Assembly (NCBI GenBank): GCA_003247135.1
Contig: QKAW01000001.1
Coordinates: 1-64,000 of the forward strand
Direction of reading: 5' to 3'
Source: Spirochaetales bacterium
Lineage (GTDB): Bacteria; Spirochaetota; Spirochaetia; DSM-2461
Length of the DNA stretch: 64,000 nucleotides
In this document: positions 35,998 through 45,024 of the stretch, piece after piece
Layout: the number at the start of each line of letters is the position of its first letter
How positions within the stretch are numbered: position 1 is the first letter of the stretch
Notes under the pieces: model-generated
The model's input: only the letters and a program-made list of their open reading frames with translations
What the model was told of the DNA's origin: nothing
Databases searched by the model: none
Made by a program: the position numbers and the translations under genes

Positions 35998-36043
35998 TTG
36001 ACATAATTTAATTCTGATATTAAGTTAGTAAGTACATACTCAC
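35998..36043 (+). promoter_or_regulatory. Candidate promoter and TetR-type operator of the SDR/TetR operon
   Basis: TTGACA at 35998-36003 with a -10 around 36018-36026 (TATTAA or TAAGTT). It overlaps an imperfect palindrome, AGTAAGTA-CA-TACTCACC (36026-36043), a plausible site for the TetR protein encoded downstream. A strong AAAGGAGG precedes the first gene at 36062. Confidence 0.45.
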
Positions 36044-36061
36044 CATTAAAGGAGGTTTTAT

Positions 36062-37102
36062 ATGGAAAAAAATATAATTACAGTAACAGGTGGCACTGGA
36101 TATATTGCATCATGGATAGTAAAGTATCTTTTAGAAAAGGGTCATGAAGTCAGAATAACTGTTAGAAGCAAAAGTGACGTAGCAAAATACCAGCATCTTT
36201 TAGACATAGAGAGAGATACTACAGGGAAATTATTAATTTATGAAGCTGATCTGTTAAAAGATGGATCCTTCGATGAAGCAGTAAATGGTGCAGATTATGT
36301 AATGCATACTGCCTCCCCCTTCTTTTTAGATGATAAGGGAGACACAAAGAAAAAACTTGTAGACCCCGCGGTTAAAGGTACTGAGAATCTTTTAAATTCT
36401 GTAAATAAAGCTTCTTCAGTAAAAAGAGTTATTTTAACAAGTAGTATTGCTGCTATTTTTGGAGATAACAGGGATTTAGCAGATAATAATGCAAAAGCTA
36501 TAGATGAATCTATGTGGAATACAACTGCATCTTTAACCCATAATGCCTATAGTTACTCAAAAACCGAAGCAGAGAAAAAAGCATGGGAAGTGTCAGAAAA
36601 GCAGAACAGATGGGATTTGGTAACTATAAATCCAGGGTTTGTTCTAGGGCCTTCACTAACAAAACGAGTGGACTCAACCAGTATAAATTCTCTTCTTAGA
36701 ATTTTACGAGGTGATCTAAAGGCCGGGTCTCCGGATCTGGAATTCCTCTATTCTGATGTTAGGGATATAGCAAACGCCCATATACTTGCAGCCTTTACAA
36801 AAATTGCAAAAGGAAGGTATATTATTTCAAACGAAAGTGGAAACTTGTTAAAAGTTGCTAAATATATAGAGGAAGAGTATCCTGGAAAATACAGAGTACC
36901 AAAGGGTGTTGTACCTAAATTTATTATATGCCTTCTTGCACCAACAATAGGTTTCACCAGAAAATTCGTTAGAAATAATGTGGGGTTTCCTTTAAAAGGT
37001 GATAACCGGAAGAGTATAAATGAGTTAAATATGTGTTACAAGAGTTTAAAAGAGACTGTATTGGATCACGTAAAACAGATCGAGAGTGATAATTTAATTT
37101 AA
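36062..37102 (+). CDS. Extended SDR NAD(P)-dependent reductase, dihydroflavonol-4-reductase-like (346 aa)
   Basis: Rossmann-fold oxidoreductase: TGGTGYIASWIVK nucleotide-binding motif at residues 9-21, an RSK-type basic patch after beta2 suggesting NADPH, and YSYSKTEAEKKAW as the catalytic YxxxK. RVILTSSIAAIF supplies the catalytic Ser. Family members reduce aldehydes or ketones, including detoxification of reactive carbonyls. The gene overlaps a TetR regulator (TAATG), typical of a self-regulated stress module. Substrate unknown. Confidence 0.88.
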   Translation: MEKNIITVTGGTGYIASWIVKYLLEKGHEVRITVRSKSDVAKYQHLLDIERDTTGKLLIYEADLLKDGSFDEAVNGADYVMHTASPFFLDDKGDTKKKLVDPAVKGTENLLNSVNKASSVKRVILTSSIAAIFGDNRDLADNNAKAIDESMWNTTASLTHNAYSYSKTEAEKKAWEVSEKQNRWDLVTINPGFVLGPSLTKRVDSTSINSLLRILRGDLKAGSPDLEFLYSDVRDIANAHILAAFTKIAKGRYIISNESGNLLKVAKYIEEEYPGKYRVPKGVVPKFIICLLAPTIGFTRKFVRNNVGFPLKGDNRKSINELNMCYKSLKETVLDHVKQIESDNLI

Positions 37103-37668
37103 TGGATAAGAGAAGTTCTAAAGATAAACTTATATCAGCAACTATAGAGGCTATTTGTGAAAATGGTCTCCATAGTGTAACTACAGCAAAAATCGCAAAC
37201 AAAGCAAAGTTAAGTGAGGCTATGATCTATAAAACCTTTGGAAATAAGGATGATATGATAATAGCATCATTTTTGGAAATCAAAAAAGAGCTTAATAATT
37301 ATGTGATATCTAGGTTGGATAGTACCATGGATTTTGAGAGTAAAAACTACAGTATATGGCAATCTCATCTGAATTATTTTATTGGGAATCCACAGCATTT
37401 AAGAGTATTAAATCAGATAGAACACTCTAATTATATGACCCAGGAGGTTCGGAAGAGCTGTCTCTCCTACAGTAATGAAGTAATATCCTTCTTCCAATTG
37501 GGAATTACTAAAAAAGTTTTTAAACAGATGCATATAGAAGTGGCTATAGCGCTTTTTTTCTCGCCTATTATAAGTATAGCAGAAGCAATAGTGGAGAGTA
37601 GAGTTCCAGACAATGAAGAGACAAGAGAGATACTTTACTCATCAACCATGGATGCATTAAAGACATAG
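37102..37668 (+). CDS. TetR/AcrR-family regulator (188 aa)
   Basis: The N-terminal HTH is typical: ATIEAICENGLHSVTTAKIANKAKLSEAMIYKTFGNKDDMIIASF. The C-terminal ligand-binding region is helical and variable. The start codon shares its A with the reductase stop (TAATG), so both are co-translated; autorepression of the operon is likely and matches the palindrome at 36026-36043. The RecQ gene begins only 17 bp downstream. Confidence 0.9.
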   Translation: MDKRSSKDKLISATIEAICENGLHSVTTAKIANKAKLSEAMIYKTFGNKDDMIIASFLEIKKELNNYVISRLDSTMDFESKNYSIWQSHLNYFIGNPQHLRVLNQIEHSNYMTQEVRKSCLSYSNEVISFFQLGITKKVFKQMHIEVAIALFFSPIISIAEAIVESRVPDNEETREILYSSTMDALKT

Positions 37669-37684
37669 CAAATGGAGTATCAAT

Positions 37685-39493
37685 ATTAGTAAAAGTCCGG
37701 GTAAAATTCTAAAATCTGTATTTGGTTACAAATCTTTCAGAGATAACCAGGAAATTATAATAAGCAATATTCTTCAAGGCAGGGATGTTTTTGCTTCCAT
37801 GCCAACAGGAGGAGGAAAAAGTCTCTGTTACCAGATACCAGGTATAATTTTTAATGGATTAACTGTTGTTATTAGTCCCCTAATTGCGCTAATGAAGGAT
37901 CAGGTTGATGATGCAAACTCAAAAGGTATAAAAGCTGCTTTTCTGAATAGTAGTTTAAGCAGTAGTGACATAGCTGATATCTACAACAGATTATTTAACA
38001 ATGAGATTAAAATCCTCTATATTTCCCCTGAAAGATTGGCTATACAGGGGCATTTAGAGAAATTTAAAGAGTTCAATGTCCAGTTTTTTGCAATTGATGA
38101 GGCACACTGTCTATCTGAATGGGGTCATGATTTTAGACCAGACTATCTTTACCTTAAAAATATTAGAGACGTATTTCCATCAACACCGATTGCTGCATTT
38201 ACAGCTACAGCAACAAAAAAAGTCCAAAAGGATATAATAGAGCTTTTACAGTTAAAGTCCCCACTTACAATAAGGGCTTCATTTAATAGGAAGGAACTTT
38301 TTTACGAAGTTAGGCCAAAGTCAGATATTTTAAACCAGATATACAGCTATATTAAGACTCATATTAATGATTCTGGAATAGTCTACAGAGTAAGCAGAAA
38401 AGATGTTGAAATTACAACTGAGTATCTGACAAAAAAGGGCATAAAAGCCCTCCCCTATCATGCCGGGCTAAATAGAGATAAAAGAACAGAGTATCAGGAC
38501 TCATTTAATAGAGATCATGTAAATGTTATTGTCGCCACTACAGCCTTTGGAATGGGAATTAATAAAAGCAATATACGTTACGTAATCCATGGAGATCTAC
38601 CCAAAAGCATGGAGGGTTACTATCAGGAGACAGGAAGAGCCGGCCGGGATGGTCTTGATTCAAGCTGTGTTCTTTTCTTTGGAACAGGTGATATAGCAAA
38701 GCAGCAATTCTTTATAAATCAGATACAGGATAATACAGAACAGACTAAAAACCGGGAGAACCTTAACAAAATAGTAAAATTCTCTACTGTTAATGTTTGT
38801 AGACGTAAACAGATTCTTGAATACTTTGATGAAGATTACAATGATAATTGTAACAATTGTGATATTTGCACCACCCCTGAAAATAAAGTCGAAGCAACTG
38901 TGGATGCTCAAAAAGTTCTATCTGCAATAATTAGAACAAACCAGAGCTTTGGTATTAATCATATAATTGATATTGTTCGAGGTTCAGATAATCAAAAAAT
39001 TCGGGATAGAAATCACCACACATTAAAAACCTACGGGATTGGTAAGGATAAGAACAGAAACTGGTGGCGTAGTATTATTAATGAGCTATTGGGGCAATCT
39101 ATAGTTTTTCAGGATTTTGATAATTACAACATTCTAAAATTTGGAACTTATGCTGAGGATATACTCTTTGGTAGAAAAAAATTCTTTATTAGTGAAACCT
39201 CTGCTATAAACAGAGAGGATAAAATTGAGAAAAAGAGATCAACATTTGATAGTAACCTAATTGATAAAGTGCTACTGCAAAAACTTAAGGATGTTAGAAC
39301 AAATATAGCCCGTGAGAGCAATGTTCCACCATATATTATTTTTTCTGACAAAACACTAATGGAAATGGCAATTATGAAACCAGAAACTTCTGAAGAATTT
39401 TTATCAGTATCAGGAGTTGGTGAGAAAAAACTGGAGGTCTATGGGTCCTTATTTCTGGCTACAGTAAGAACCCATCTATCTGAGTCGGAATAA
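37685..39493 (+). CDS. recQ: RecQ ATP-dependent DNA helicase, probably starting at AUU (about 602 aa)
   Basis: 3'-5' repair helicase. From the proposed start it reads ISKSPGKILKSVFGYKSFRDNQ, the normal RecQ opening (GYxSFRxxQ). Walker A is MPTGGGKS at 39-46, DEAH at about 138-141, and QETGRAGRDG is motif VI. The RQC zinc site CRRKQILEYF..NCNNCDIC and a C-terminal HRDC domain (IARESNVPPYIIFSDKTLMEMA) follow. No ATG, GTG or TTG exists in frame ahead of the essential Q motif; the first ATG (37799) is inside Walker A. GGAG at 37674-37677 stands 7 nt before an in-frame ATT (37685). A one-base frameshift after ATG 37672 is the alternative. Confidence 0.85.
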   Translation: MSKSPGKILKSVFGYKSFRDNQEIIISNILQGRDVFASMPTGGGKSLCYQIPGIIFNGLTVVISPLIALMKDQVDDANSKGIKAAFLNSSLSSSDIADIYNRLFNNEIKILYISPERLAIQGHLEKFKEFNVQFFAIDEAHCLSEWGHDFRPDYLYLKNIRDVFPSTPIAAFTATATKKVQKDIIELLQLKSPLTIRASFNRKELFYEVRPKSDILNQIYSYIKTHINDSGIVYRVSRKDVEITTEYLTKKGIKALPYHAGLNRDKRTEYQDSFNRDHVNVIVATTAFGMGINKSNIRYVIHGDLPKSMEGYYQETGRAGRDGLDSSCVLFFGTGDIAKQQFFINQIQDNTEQTKNRENLNKIVKFSTVNVCRRKQILEYFDEDYNDNCNNCDICTTPENKVEATVDAQKVLSAIIRTNQSFGINHIIDIVRGSDNQKIRDRNHHTLKTYGIGKDKNRNWWRSIINELLGQSIVFQDFDNYNILKFGTYAEDILFGRKKFFISETSAINREDKIEKKRSTFDSNLIDKVLLQKLKDVRTNIARESNVPPYIIFSDKTLMEMAIMKPETSEEFLSVSGVGEKKLEVYGSLFLATVRTHLSESE

Positions 39494-39739
39494 TTACTTA
39501 TTTATTATTTTAACAACCAGTATTGTTCCAGATAGTGAAAAAGTAAATATATTGGCTATGATTATTGGAATATCTTTTATAACAATTCCATAAACAAGCC
39601 AAAGAACGACACCAAGTACAAACATTGAATACATCAATAGTGATATTGATTCAGTATCTTTTGTCTTAATAGTTTTTATTGCCTGGGGCAAAAATGAAGC
39701 TGTTGTTAAAAAAGCAGCTATATATCCAAAATATTCCAT
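39494..39739 (-). CDS. SemiSWEET/PQ-loop sugar transporter (81 aa)
   Basis: A three-TM half-transporter that dimerises to pass sugars through the inner membrane. The N-terminal YIAAFLTTASFLPQAIKTIKTKDTESISL holds the PQ motif, and WLVYGIVIKDIPIIIANIFTFSL gives the third helix with its conserved Asn. Length is typical (80-90 aa). It is convergent with recQ, with abutting stop codons (39493/39494). Confidence 0.93.
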   Translation of the reverse strand: MEYFGYIAAFLTTASFLPQAIKTIKTKDTESISLLMYSMFVLGVVLWLVYGIVIKDIPIIIANIFTFSLSGTILVVKIINK

Positions 39740-39787
39740 AGCTGCTGATTGTAGTTATTTTATGGTTTGTAGTCTATAAGCAGAGTG

Positions 39788-40996
39788 CTACTTTTCTATA
39801 ATTTTTACACTCCATAAAGCGGGGTTAGTATTTAAAACCGGCCCCTGCTTCCAATTTTGTTCAAAATGCACCATAAAAGGTTCATCGTAAACTGTTTCAT
39901 ACAATTTTCCATCATAGTAAAATTCAACAAAATCTATCTTTTCAGGGTAAAGAGATGCTAATCGAATCCACCTCATCCCTTCATAGGTCATATTCTCTTC
40001 TAATCCTTGAAGATATGTCTCCTGTTCTGTACTCTCTATTAACCCCAGCTCAATACCCAATCGTTTAACAAAAAACTGATCTTCTCCTCTTGTTATAGTC
40101 CAGTCAACAGGTGGTTCCTGCTTTGTCATATTGTTGTAGTAACCCCAGGAAACATGCTCCTTAATACTTACAACCATATTTCCTATTGCCTGGGAATCCT
40201 CATTACAAACAACTGGTTTACCCGGTGAGAATTCTCTAGCTTTTTTAATCATATTATAATAATGGCCACGGCTTTGCCCATTCCCGTGAATTAGTATAAC
40301 ATCGGAAGCTATACTAACCTCTCTGTTTACAATTCCTCCATATTGGCTTGAGCCAATCGGAGTATCCGGCAAAATAGATTGAGCCAATTTAATTAGAGAA
40401 GACATTCCCTCACCAGTTCCTAAAAGAGGTTGTGTTTTGCAAAGGTCATACTCATTACAAATCTCTACAATCAGATTTTTATAACCACTCTCTTTTAAAT
40501 ATTTACATGCTGTTTTTACTGAATTTGTAATCTCTTCATCTGTTTTAAATCTAATAGCCTGCCCGGGATAAAAGAGACTCACTATTGCAACCATACCTAG
40601 ATCATCAGCCGCTTTTAATACAAGATCCAGTCGATCCAGATACTCTTTTTCAATCTCTGTTCCATTATTTATATATGGTTGATTAAACAGATTATCATTA
40701 TGAAAAGTAAAACATGGCCCACCACCCTGAATTCCAATTGTAAAAGCTCTAAGTCCACTATTATACCAGTTCGGTAACTCTGAAATGAACTCCTTTGTAT
40801 TTGTATCGGGATTAAACTCTCGGCCGTATCTGTTAAACCTTGATGGATCAAGTTTCTCGTTGTATATACCCTGTATAAACCGGGCATTCATTAACAATCC
40901 CAATGCTTTGGGATTTATCTTCTCAAACTCGCTATAGGTTAATTTATCATTAATATAGAAATCTTCACCTTTAATTGTTAATTTGGTTTTACCCAT
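39788..40996 (-). CDS. TIM-barrel glycoside-hydrolase-like protein (402 aa)
   Basis: The start is ATG 40996, five bases behind GGAGG; a longer reading to 41008 lacks a site. The core has strand-end motifs of clan A glycosidases: RAFTIGIQGGG, NLIVEICNEYD with the likely acid/base Glu (about 165), and GKPVVCNEDS where the second carboxylate lies near residue 260. There is no signal peptide, so it would act in the cytoplasm. A beta-sandwich C-terminal part follows. A specific GH family is not recognised. It lies 13 bp after the DUF1266-like gene and is likely co-transcribed. Confidence 0.65.
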   Translation of the reverse strand: MGKTKLTIKGEDFYINDKLTYSEFEKINPKALGLLMNARFIQGIYNEKLDPSRFNRYGREFNPDTNTKEFISELPNWYNSGLRAFTIGIQGGGPCFTFHNDNLFNQPYINNGTEIEKEYLDRLDLVLKAADDLGMVAIVSLFYPGQAIRFKTDEEITNSVKTACKYLKESGYKNLIVEICNEYDLCKTQPLLGTGEGMSSLIKLAQSILPDTPIGSSQYGGIVNREVSIASDVILIHGNGQSRGHYYNMIKKAREFSPGKPVVCNEDSQAIGNMVVSIKEHVSWGYYNNMTKQEPPVDWTITRGEDQFFVKRLGIELGLIESTEQETYLQGLEENMTYEGMRWIRLASLYPEKIDFVEFYYDGKLYETVYDEPFMVHFEQNWKQGPVLNTNPALWSVKIIEK

Positions 40997-41009
40997 AATA
41001 TCCTCCATT

Positions 41010-41795
41010 TTACATTATTTTTAGTTTTCTAATTACTTTTACCTGGGTTGAGTAACTCTTTTCAACGTCCCCACCCCATATTAATTCACCCATTATATAA
41101 CCTAAATGACTTTCAAGCTCACTTTTATACATTGAATCAATCTTCTCTCCTGCGAGTTCAATATATTTAAGAGCCTCATCCTTGCTTATATAACCCATAT
41201 CAAAGCCTAATCTTGATAGAGATATTACTCGTTGAAAATTATATGAGTCTACGGTGTGAATATAATCATTTGTTAACAGTCCATCTTCACGAAGTCTATC
41301 TTCAAAACTTTTAACAAACTTTACAAAATCCTTAAGGATTGAGACTGTCTCCTCATTTACACCTTTTCTTCTTGATACAGCAATAAATTCATCATCACAC
41401 AACTCTTTATCAGTAGTTTCTCGAACTTCTGTATACTCATTAAAAAGCTCAATACAGTGCTCATTTAACAGAGTATCCATTGTATCTTTTATATCTTCTC
41501 TGTTTTTTATATTCCAGTCGGATATTAATAGACGTTTTACTTTTTTTATTGATAATCCCGATTCGAGGATACTGCAAGGCATACCATAGGGGATAAAAGA
41601 GCTTACACCTTTATTAATTAGAGCTTTCTGACCTGAACTTAAATCTACACTGGCTGTAATATTTCTTTTTTTTCTCTTGTCTACTCTGCCAATAATTATA
41701 AAAACAATAAAAACAATAAGAACAACTAATAAATATGAGGGAGTTAACCCTCTGGAATCCAGAAAACTGGTAATAATTTCAAGAAATTTGCCCAT
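41010..41795 (-). CDS. Membrane-anchored DUF1266-like protein (261 aa)
   Basis: One TM segment at about residues 19-38 (SYLLVVLIVFIVFIIIG) then a cytoplasmic domain. The C-terminal part, YNFQRVISLSRLGFDMGYISKDEALKYIELAGEKIDSMYKSELESHLGYIMGELIWGG, matches the general pattern of DUF1266 (GW/aGYi..eA...i....y.SW.e....Y..G...W.G). Function of that family is unknown. Gene order suggests it shares a transcript with the glycosidase-like gene. Confidence 0.6.
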   Translation of the reverse strand: MGKFLEIITSFLDSRGLTPSYLLVVLIVFIVFIIIGRVDKRKKRNITASVDLSSGQKALINKGVSSFIPYGMPCSILESGLSIKKVKRLLISDWNIKNREDIKDTMDTLLNEHCIELFNEYTEVRETTDKELCDDEFIAVSRRKGVNEETVSILKDFVKFVKSFEDRLREDGLLTNDYIHTVDSYNFQRVISLSRLGFDMGYISKDEALKYIELAGEKIDSMYKSELESHLGYIMGELIWGGDVEKSYSTQVKVIRKLKIM

Positions 41796-41872
41796 TTTTA
41801 CATTATAGTTTTAATATTTAAAATATATCAAGTAAGGATGAACATTTGAATCAAATGAACACCCTTTAAATC

Positions 41873-42703
41873 CTACTTTCTTAAACTTTTTTTAACAAAA
41901 ACAGCAATAAGAGTAAAACCGTATGTAATTTGAGCAATAAATTGAATTATCTCCGGTTTGGAGTACCAACCAAGAAGAACATTTAAGCCAATACCTATAG
42001 CACCTTTTTTATGATCCAGAATAGTGCCACTAAAGTTGTATAACTTTGTGTAGATTGCATTATCCCCAGATAAAATACTTACATCCTTCATATAAGATAA
42101 AAATTCGTGAAGTGAGTATCCAAAAAGATATGCTGCCTGTAGAATTAGATAAGCCAAGGTTATCTTGAATATTAATCCAATGTTTACACGTACAAGTGAT
42201 TTGTAGATTAATATGGCTAGAATACCTGCAACTAATACTCCTGACAAATTTCCTGTTAAATAGTTAACTTTATCTTCAGCAGCAAATGCAAATAGTGAAA
42301 TTTCAGCCCCTTCTCTTGCTACAGCTACAGTAGATAATATAAAAAGACCTTTCTTAGACAGGTTAGAATCCACAGATTTCTTTAAATCTGTAACAAGGTC
42401 AGCCCCACTGTTTATCATCCAATATATAAAGTAGGTAATAAAAATAACAGTTACAAAGCTTGCAACTACCTCCCAAAGTTTCCCGAGGTTACCACTTGTA
42501 AAGGATATAATATTTGATAAAAGCCAAAGCAGCAAACCGATAAGAACAGAGACAATAAGCCCCAAATATAATCCATTTTTTACAGAACCTTTTAATTTGT
42601 TCTCTCCTAGCTTATTTAAATACTCCAATATTAGAGAAATTATAAGAAAGGCCTCTAATCCTTCTCTTAAACCTACAATAAAACCTGGTAAAATATTAGT
42701 CAT
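41873..42703 (-). CDS. FTR1-family iron permease (276 aa)
   Basis: High-affinity iron importer with seven predicted TM helices. The two REGxE iron-binding motifs are present: REGLE at residues 13-17 and REGAE at about 131-135. Bacterial homologues (EfeU) move iron after oxidation or via a periplasmic partner. No EfeO, EfeB or P19 gene is adjacent, which is somewhat unusual. Its own promoter lies just upstream. Confidence 0.93.
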   Translation of the reverse strand: MTNILPGFIVGLREGLEAFLIISLILEYLNKLGENKLKGSVKNGLYLGLIVSVLIGLLLWLLSNIISFTSGNLGKLWEVVASFVTVIFITYFIYWMINSGADLVTDLKKSVDSNLSKKGLFILSTVAVAREGAEISLFAFAAEDKVNYLTGNLSGVLVAGILAILIYKSLVRVNIGLIFKITLAYLILQAAYLFGYSLHEFLSYMKDVSILSGDNAIYTKLYNFSGTILDHKKGAIGIGLNVLLGWYSKPEIIQFIAQITYGFTLIAVFVKKSLRK

Positions 42704-42731
42704 TCCTAACTCCTTTTAAAAACCTGAAGAT

Positions 42732-42766
42732 ATAATATATAAACTATATAAGTTAGTCAAGACTAA
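42732..42766 (-). promoter_or_regulatory. Promoter of the FTR1 gene with overlapping inverted repeat
   Basis: Minus-strand TTGACT (42760-42755), exactly 17 bp, then TATTAT (42737-42732). The -35 overlaps the inverted repeat TTAGTC-AA-GACTAA (42753-42766), a possible repressor site, for example for iron control. It does not match a Fur box closely. Confidence 0.65.
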
Positions 42767-43293
42767 TTGTTAAAAATTCTCATTTCACCATTTTTAAAAT
42801 ATTTGGGTTTAAACTGACCAGAGAAATTATATGTTTTTAGCTCACTCATAAGTAGAGTAAAATAAAGACCATGTCCAACAACTGTAACATCTTCACCATT
42901 TTTAACTATTAATTCTACAAAATCTTTAACTCTAGCTTTAGACTTGATAATACCCTCGTTAATATTCTTGAAATTCAGAATCCAACCTAACCGCCCTAAA
43001 ATCATCCATAACAATGTTGGTAAAGGTACAGGTGAATAAAATAAAGGCTCCATCCTGATCTCATCCAACAGACTTGTTTTTAATACATTACTCTTCAGAT
43101 TAAGATTTTTAGAGGTTAATTCTGTCCTTATTAGCTTGCTAATATAGATATTCCCGCAACAATTATTAATTTTCCTTTCATCTGTAATTTGGGAAGTATC
43201 GTACATATTACAAGCTTTTGTAAAATCAGTTGAGGTATAAAATTTTTTCCATGGGAAATCGACTTTAAAATGTCTTATTAATACAACCTTCAT
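42763..43293 (-). CDS. Histidine phosphatase (phosphoglycerate mutase-like) family protein (176 aa)
   Basis: The RHG-type motif appears as VVLIRHFKVD (Arg and catalytic His near residues 7-8), and VTVVGHGLYFTLL supplies the second His. The ATG at 43293 is used because it overlaps the permease stop (ATGA); the longer reading to 43335 would lie wholly inside the permease gene. It is the last gene of the osmoprotectant transporter operon, an unusual partner. The substrate is unknown. Confidence 0.75.
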   Translation of the reverse strand: MKVVLIRHFKVDFPWKKFYTSTDFTKACNMYDTSQITDERKINNCCGNIYISKLIRTELTSKNLNLKSNVLKTSLLDEIRMEPLFYSPVPLPTLLWMILGRLGWILNFKNINEGIIKSKARVKDFVELIVKNGEDVTVVGHGLYFTLLMSELKTYNFSGQFKPKYFKNGEMRIFNN

Positions 43294-44033
43294 CGGTTTA
43301 AATCCGGTATCTTTGACTCTAAAATAGAGAAACAAGAATCAAAAACCAGTGCCAAAAACGCTGTTAATAGAGCACCGGAAAAAATATAGGCTGTATTATT
43401 ATCAATTAATCCTGAAATAATTAATGAACCCAGACCACCACCAGAGACAACAGCTGCAATTGTTGCAGTTCCAACATTAATAGTCGTTGTAGTTCTTACT
43501 CCGGCAATAATAACTCTTAAAGCAAGTGGCAGTTCTACCTTAAAAAGTATCTCAGTTTTACTCATTCCAATAGCTAAAGATGATTCTGTTATACCTTTAT
43601 CGACTGAATTAATTCCAGCAATAGTGTTGCTGACAATTGGGAAAATACTATATATAAACAGAGCGACAAAGGCAGGAGGGAAACCATAACCAAGTGCTGG
43701 GACTGACAGTGCCAGAACAGCCGCAGGGGGGAAAGTCTGCATAATTGAAATTATTGACTCCACCAGAGCAAGGAAATTCCTTCCTGAATCCCTTGTTACA
43801 AAAACTCCTAACAGCAGACCGATTAAAGTTGCTGTTAATGTAGATGCAGAAACTAATATAATGTGTTCAAAAAACATGTTTAAAATGTTTAATCTCGGGT
43901 GTATAACATTCCTTGTTGTAGAAAATATAATACGCAAAAAGGATTCTGCAAGATTCTGATTAAATATAAACAGAACAAAAAAAAGTATTAGTAAAGAAAG
44001 AAGCATAAATTTTAGTTTTTTATTCATTTGCAT
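43290..44033 (-). CDS. Osmoprotectant ABC transporter permease, OpuCB/OpuCD type (247 aa)
   Basis: Inner-membrane channel subunit with about six TM helices. The EAA-like loop SSLAIGMSKTEILFKVELPLALRVIIAGVRTTTTINVGTATIAAVVSGGGLG is the signature of glycine betaine/carnitine/choline permeases. ATG 44033 or 44027 may be the start; a TTG at 44039 is less likely. It overlaps the ATPase gene upstream and the phosphatase gene downstream by a few bases, so the operon is tightly packed. Confidence 0.92.
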   Translation of the reverse strand: MQMNKKLKFMLLSLLILFFVLFIFNQNLAESFLRIIFSTTRNVIHPRLNILNMFFEHIILVSASTLTATLIGLLLGVFVTRDSGRNFLALVESIISIMQTFPPAAVLALSVPALGYGFPPAFVALFIYSIFPIVSNTIAGINSVDKGITESSLAIGMSKTEILFKVELPLALRVIIAGVRTTTTINVGTATIAAVVSGGGLGSLIISGLIDNNTAYIFSGALLTAFLALVFDSCFSILESKIPDLNR

Positions 44034-45024
44034 TACCAAAAACCCGTTCTATATCTTCAAGATAAACCTCTCCAATAACCTTTTTATCAGAATCTATAAC
44101 AGGGAGAACTCTTTGCTCAATCTTTAGCATAACAGCCAGAGTATCTTTTAAACTGCTGTCTTTATATACGCAGTGATTATTTAAACAAAAATTAAATCCA
44201 TTATAAAGCAAGGTTTGGGATTCGGAATTGTATACCCAATCTTCTTGAGGAATTCTGTTTTTCATAATCTTTTCTACATAATAGTAGAGTAAAAGTTTTA
44301 ACGATCCATCCTTACCTATAAACTCTTCGATAAATGAGTTCCCGGGTTTTGTGATAATTCTGTCCGGAGTATCGTATTGAATTAGTTTTCCATCCTTTAG
44401 AACAGCTATCTTGTTCCCGAGTTTAACAGCCTCTTCAATATCATGGGTTACAAATATAACTGTTTTTTTCAGTTTCTTTTGAATTCTTAAAAATTCCCTC
44501 TGTAAAACATCTCTGGTTAAAGGATCAACAGCCCCGAAGGGTTCATCCATTAATAAAATAGGTGGATCTGCTGCCAGAGCTCTTGCAACACCAACTCTCT
44601 GGGCTTCACCTCCAGATAGCTCTCTTGGATACTTGTTTTTATAAATTTCAGGGGAAAGCCCAACAAGATCAAGTAGTGTATCTACTCTCTCCGCAATTTT
44701 TATTGCATCCCACTTAAGTAGTTTTGGAACAATTGAAATATTCTCTTTTACTGTATAATGAGGTAAAAGTCCTACACTCTGTATAACATAACCAATGCCA
44801 CGCCTTAAAGTTACAGGATCAATATCTCCAATATTCACATCATCAATAGTGATATTCCCGGAGTCCAAATCCAGTAATCTATTTAATAACCTAAGGGTTG
44901 TAGATTTTCCACACCCTGATGGCCCAAGAAAAACACACAGCTCCCCACTTTTAATCTCCAGATTAAGATTATCTACTGCTATAAAATCCTCATATTTTTT
45001 AGTAACCGAGTTAAATTTAATCAT
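44020..45024 (-). CDS. Osmoprotectant ABC transporter ATP-binding protein, OpuCA type (334 aa)
   Basis: Walker A GPSGCGKST (about residues 34-42), signature LSGGEAQR, and Walker B ILLMDEPFGAVDP are all present. The C-terminal third resembles a single CBS-type regulatory unit (DTLAVMLKIEQRVLPVIDSDKKVIGEVYLEDI), which in OpuA-like ATPases senses ionic strength or cyclic di-AMP. Overlaps both permease genes. Energises uptake of glycine betaine or related compatible solutes. Confidence 0.93.
   Translation of the reverse strand: MIKFNSVTKKYEDFIAVDNLNLEIKSGELCVFLGPSGCGKSTTLRLLNRLLDLDSGNITIDDVNIGDIDPVTLRRGIGYVIQSVGLLPHYTVKENISIVPKLLKWDAIKIAERVDTLLDLVGLSPEIYKNKYPRELSGGEAQRVGVARALAADPPILLMDEPFGAVDPLTRDVLQREFLRIQKKLKKTVIFVTHDIEEAVKLGNKIAVLKDGKLIQYDTPDRIITKPGNSFIEEFIGKDGSLKLLLYYYVEKIMKNRIPQEDWVYNSESQTLLYNGFNFCLNNHCVYKDSSLKDTLAVMLKIEQRVLPVIDSDKKVIGEVYLEDIERVFGNANE

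Noticed and set aside
37799-39493. RecQ starting at ATG 37799
   Set aside because: It would begin inside Walker A and remove the Q motif; an earlier start is required.
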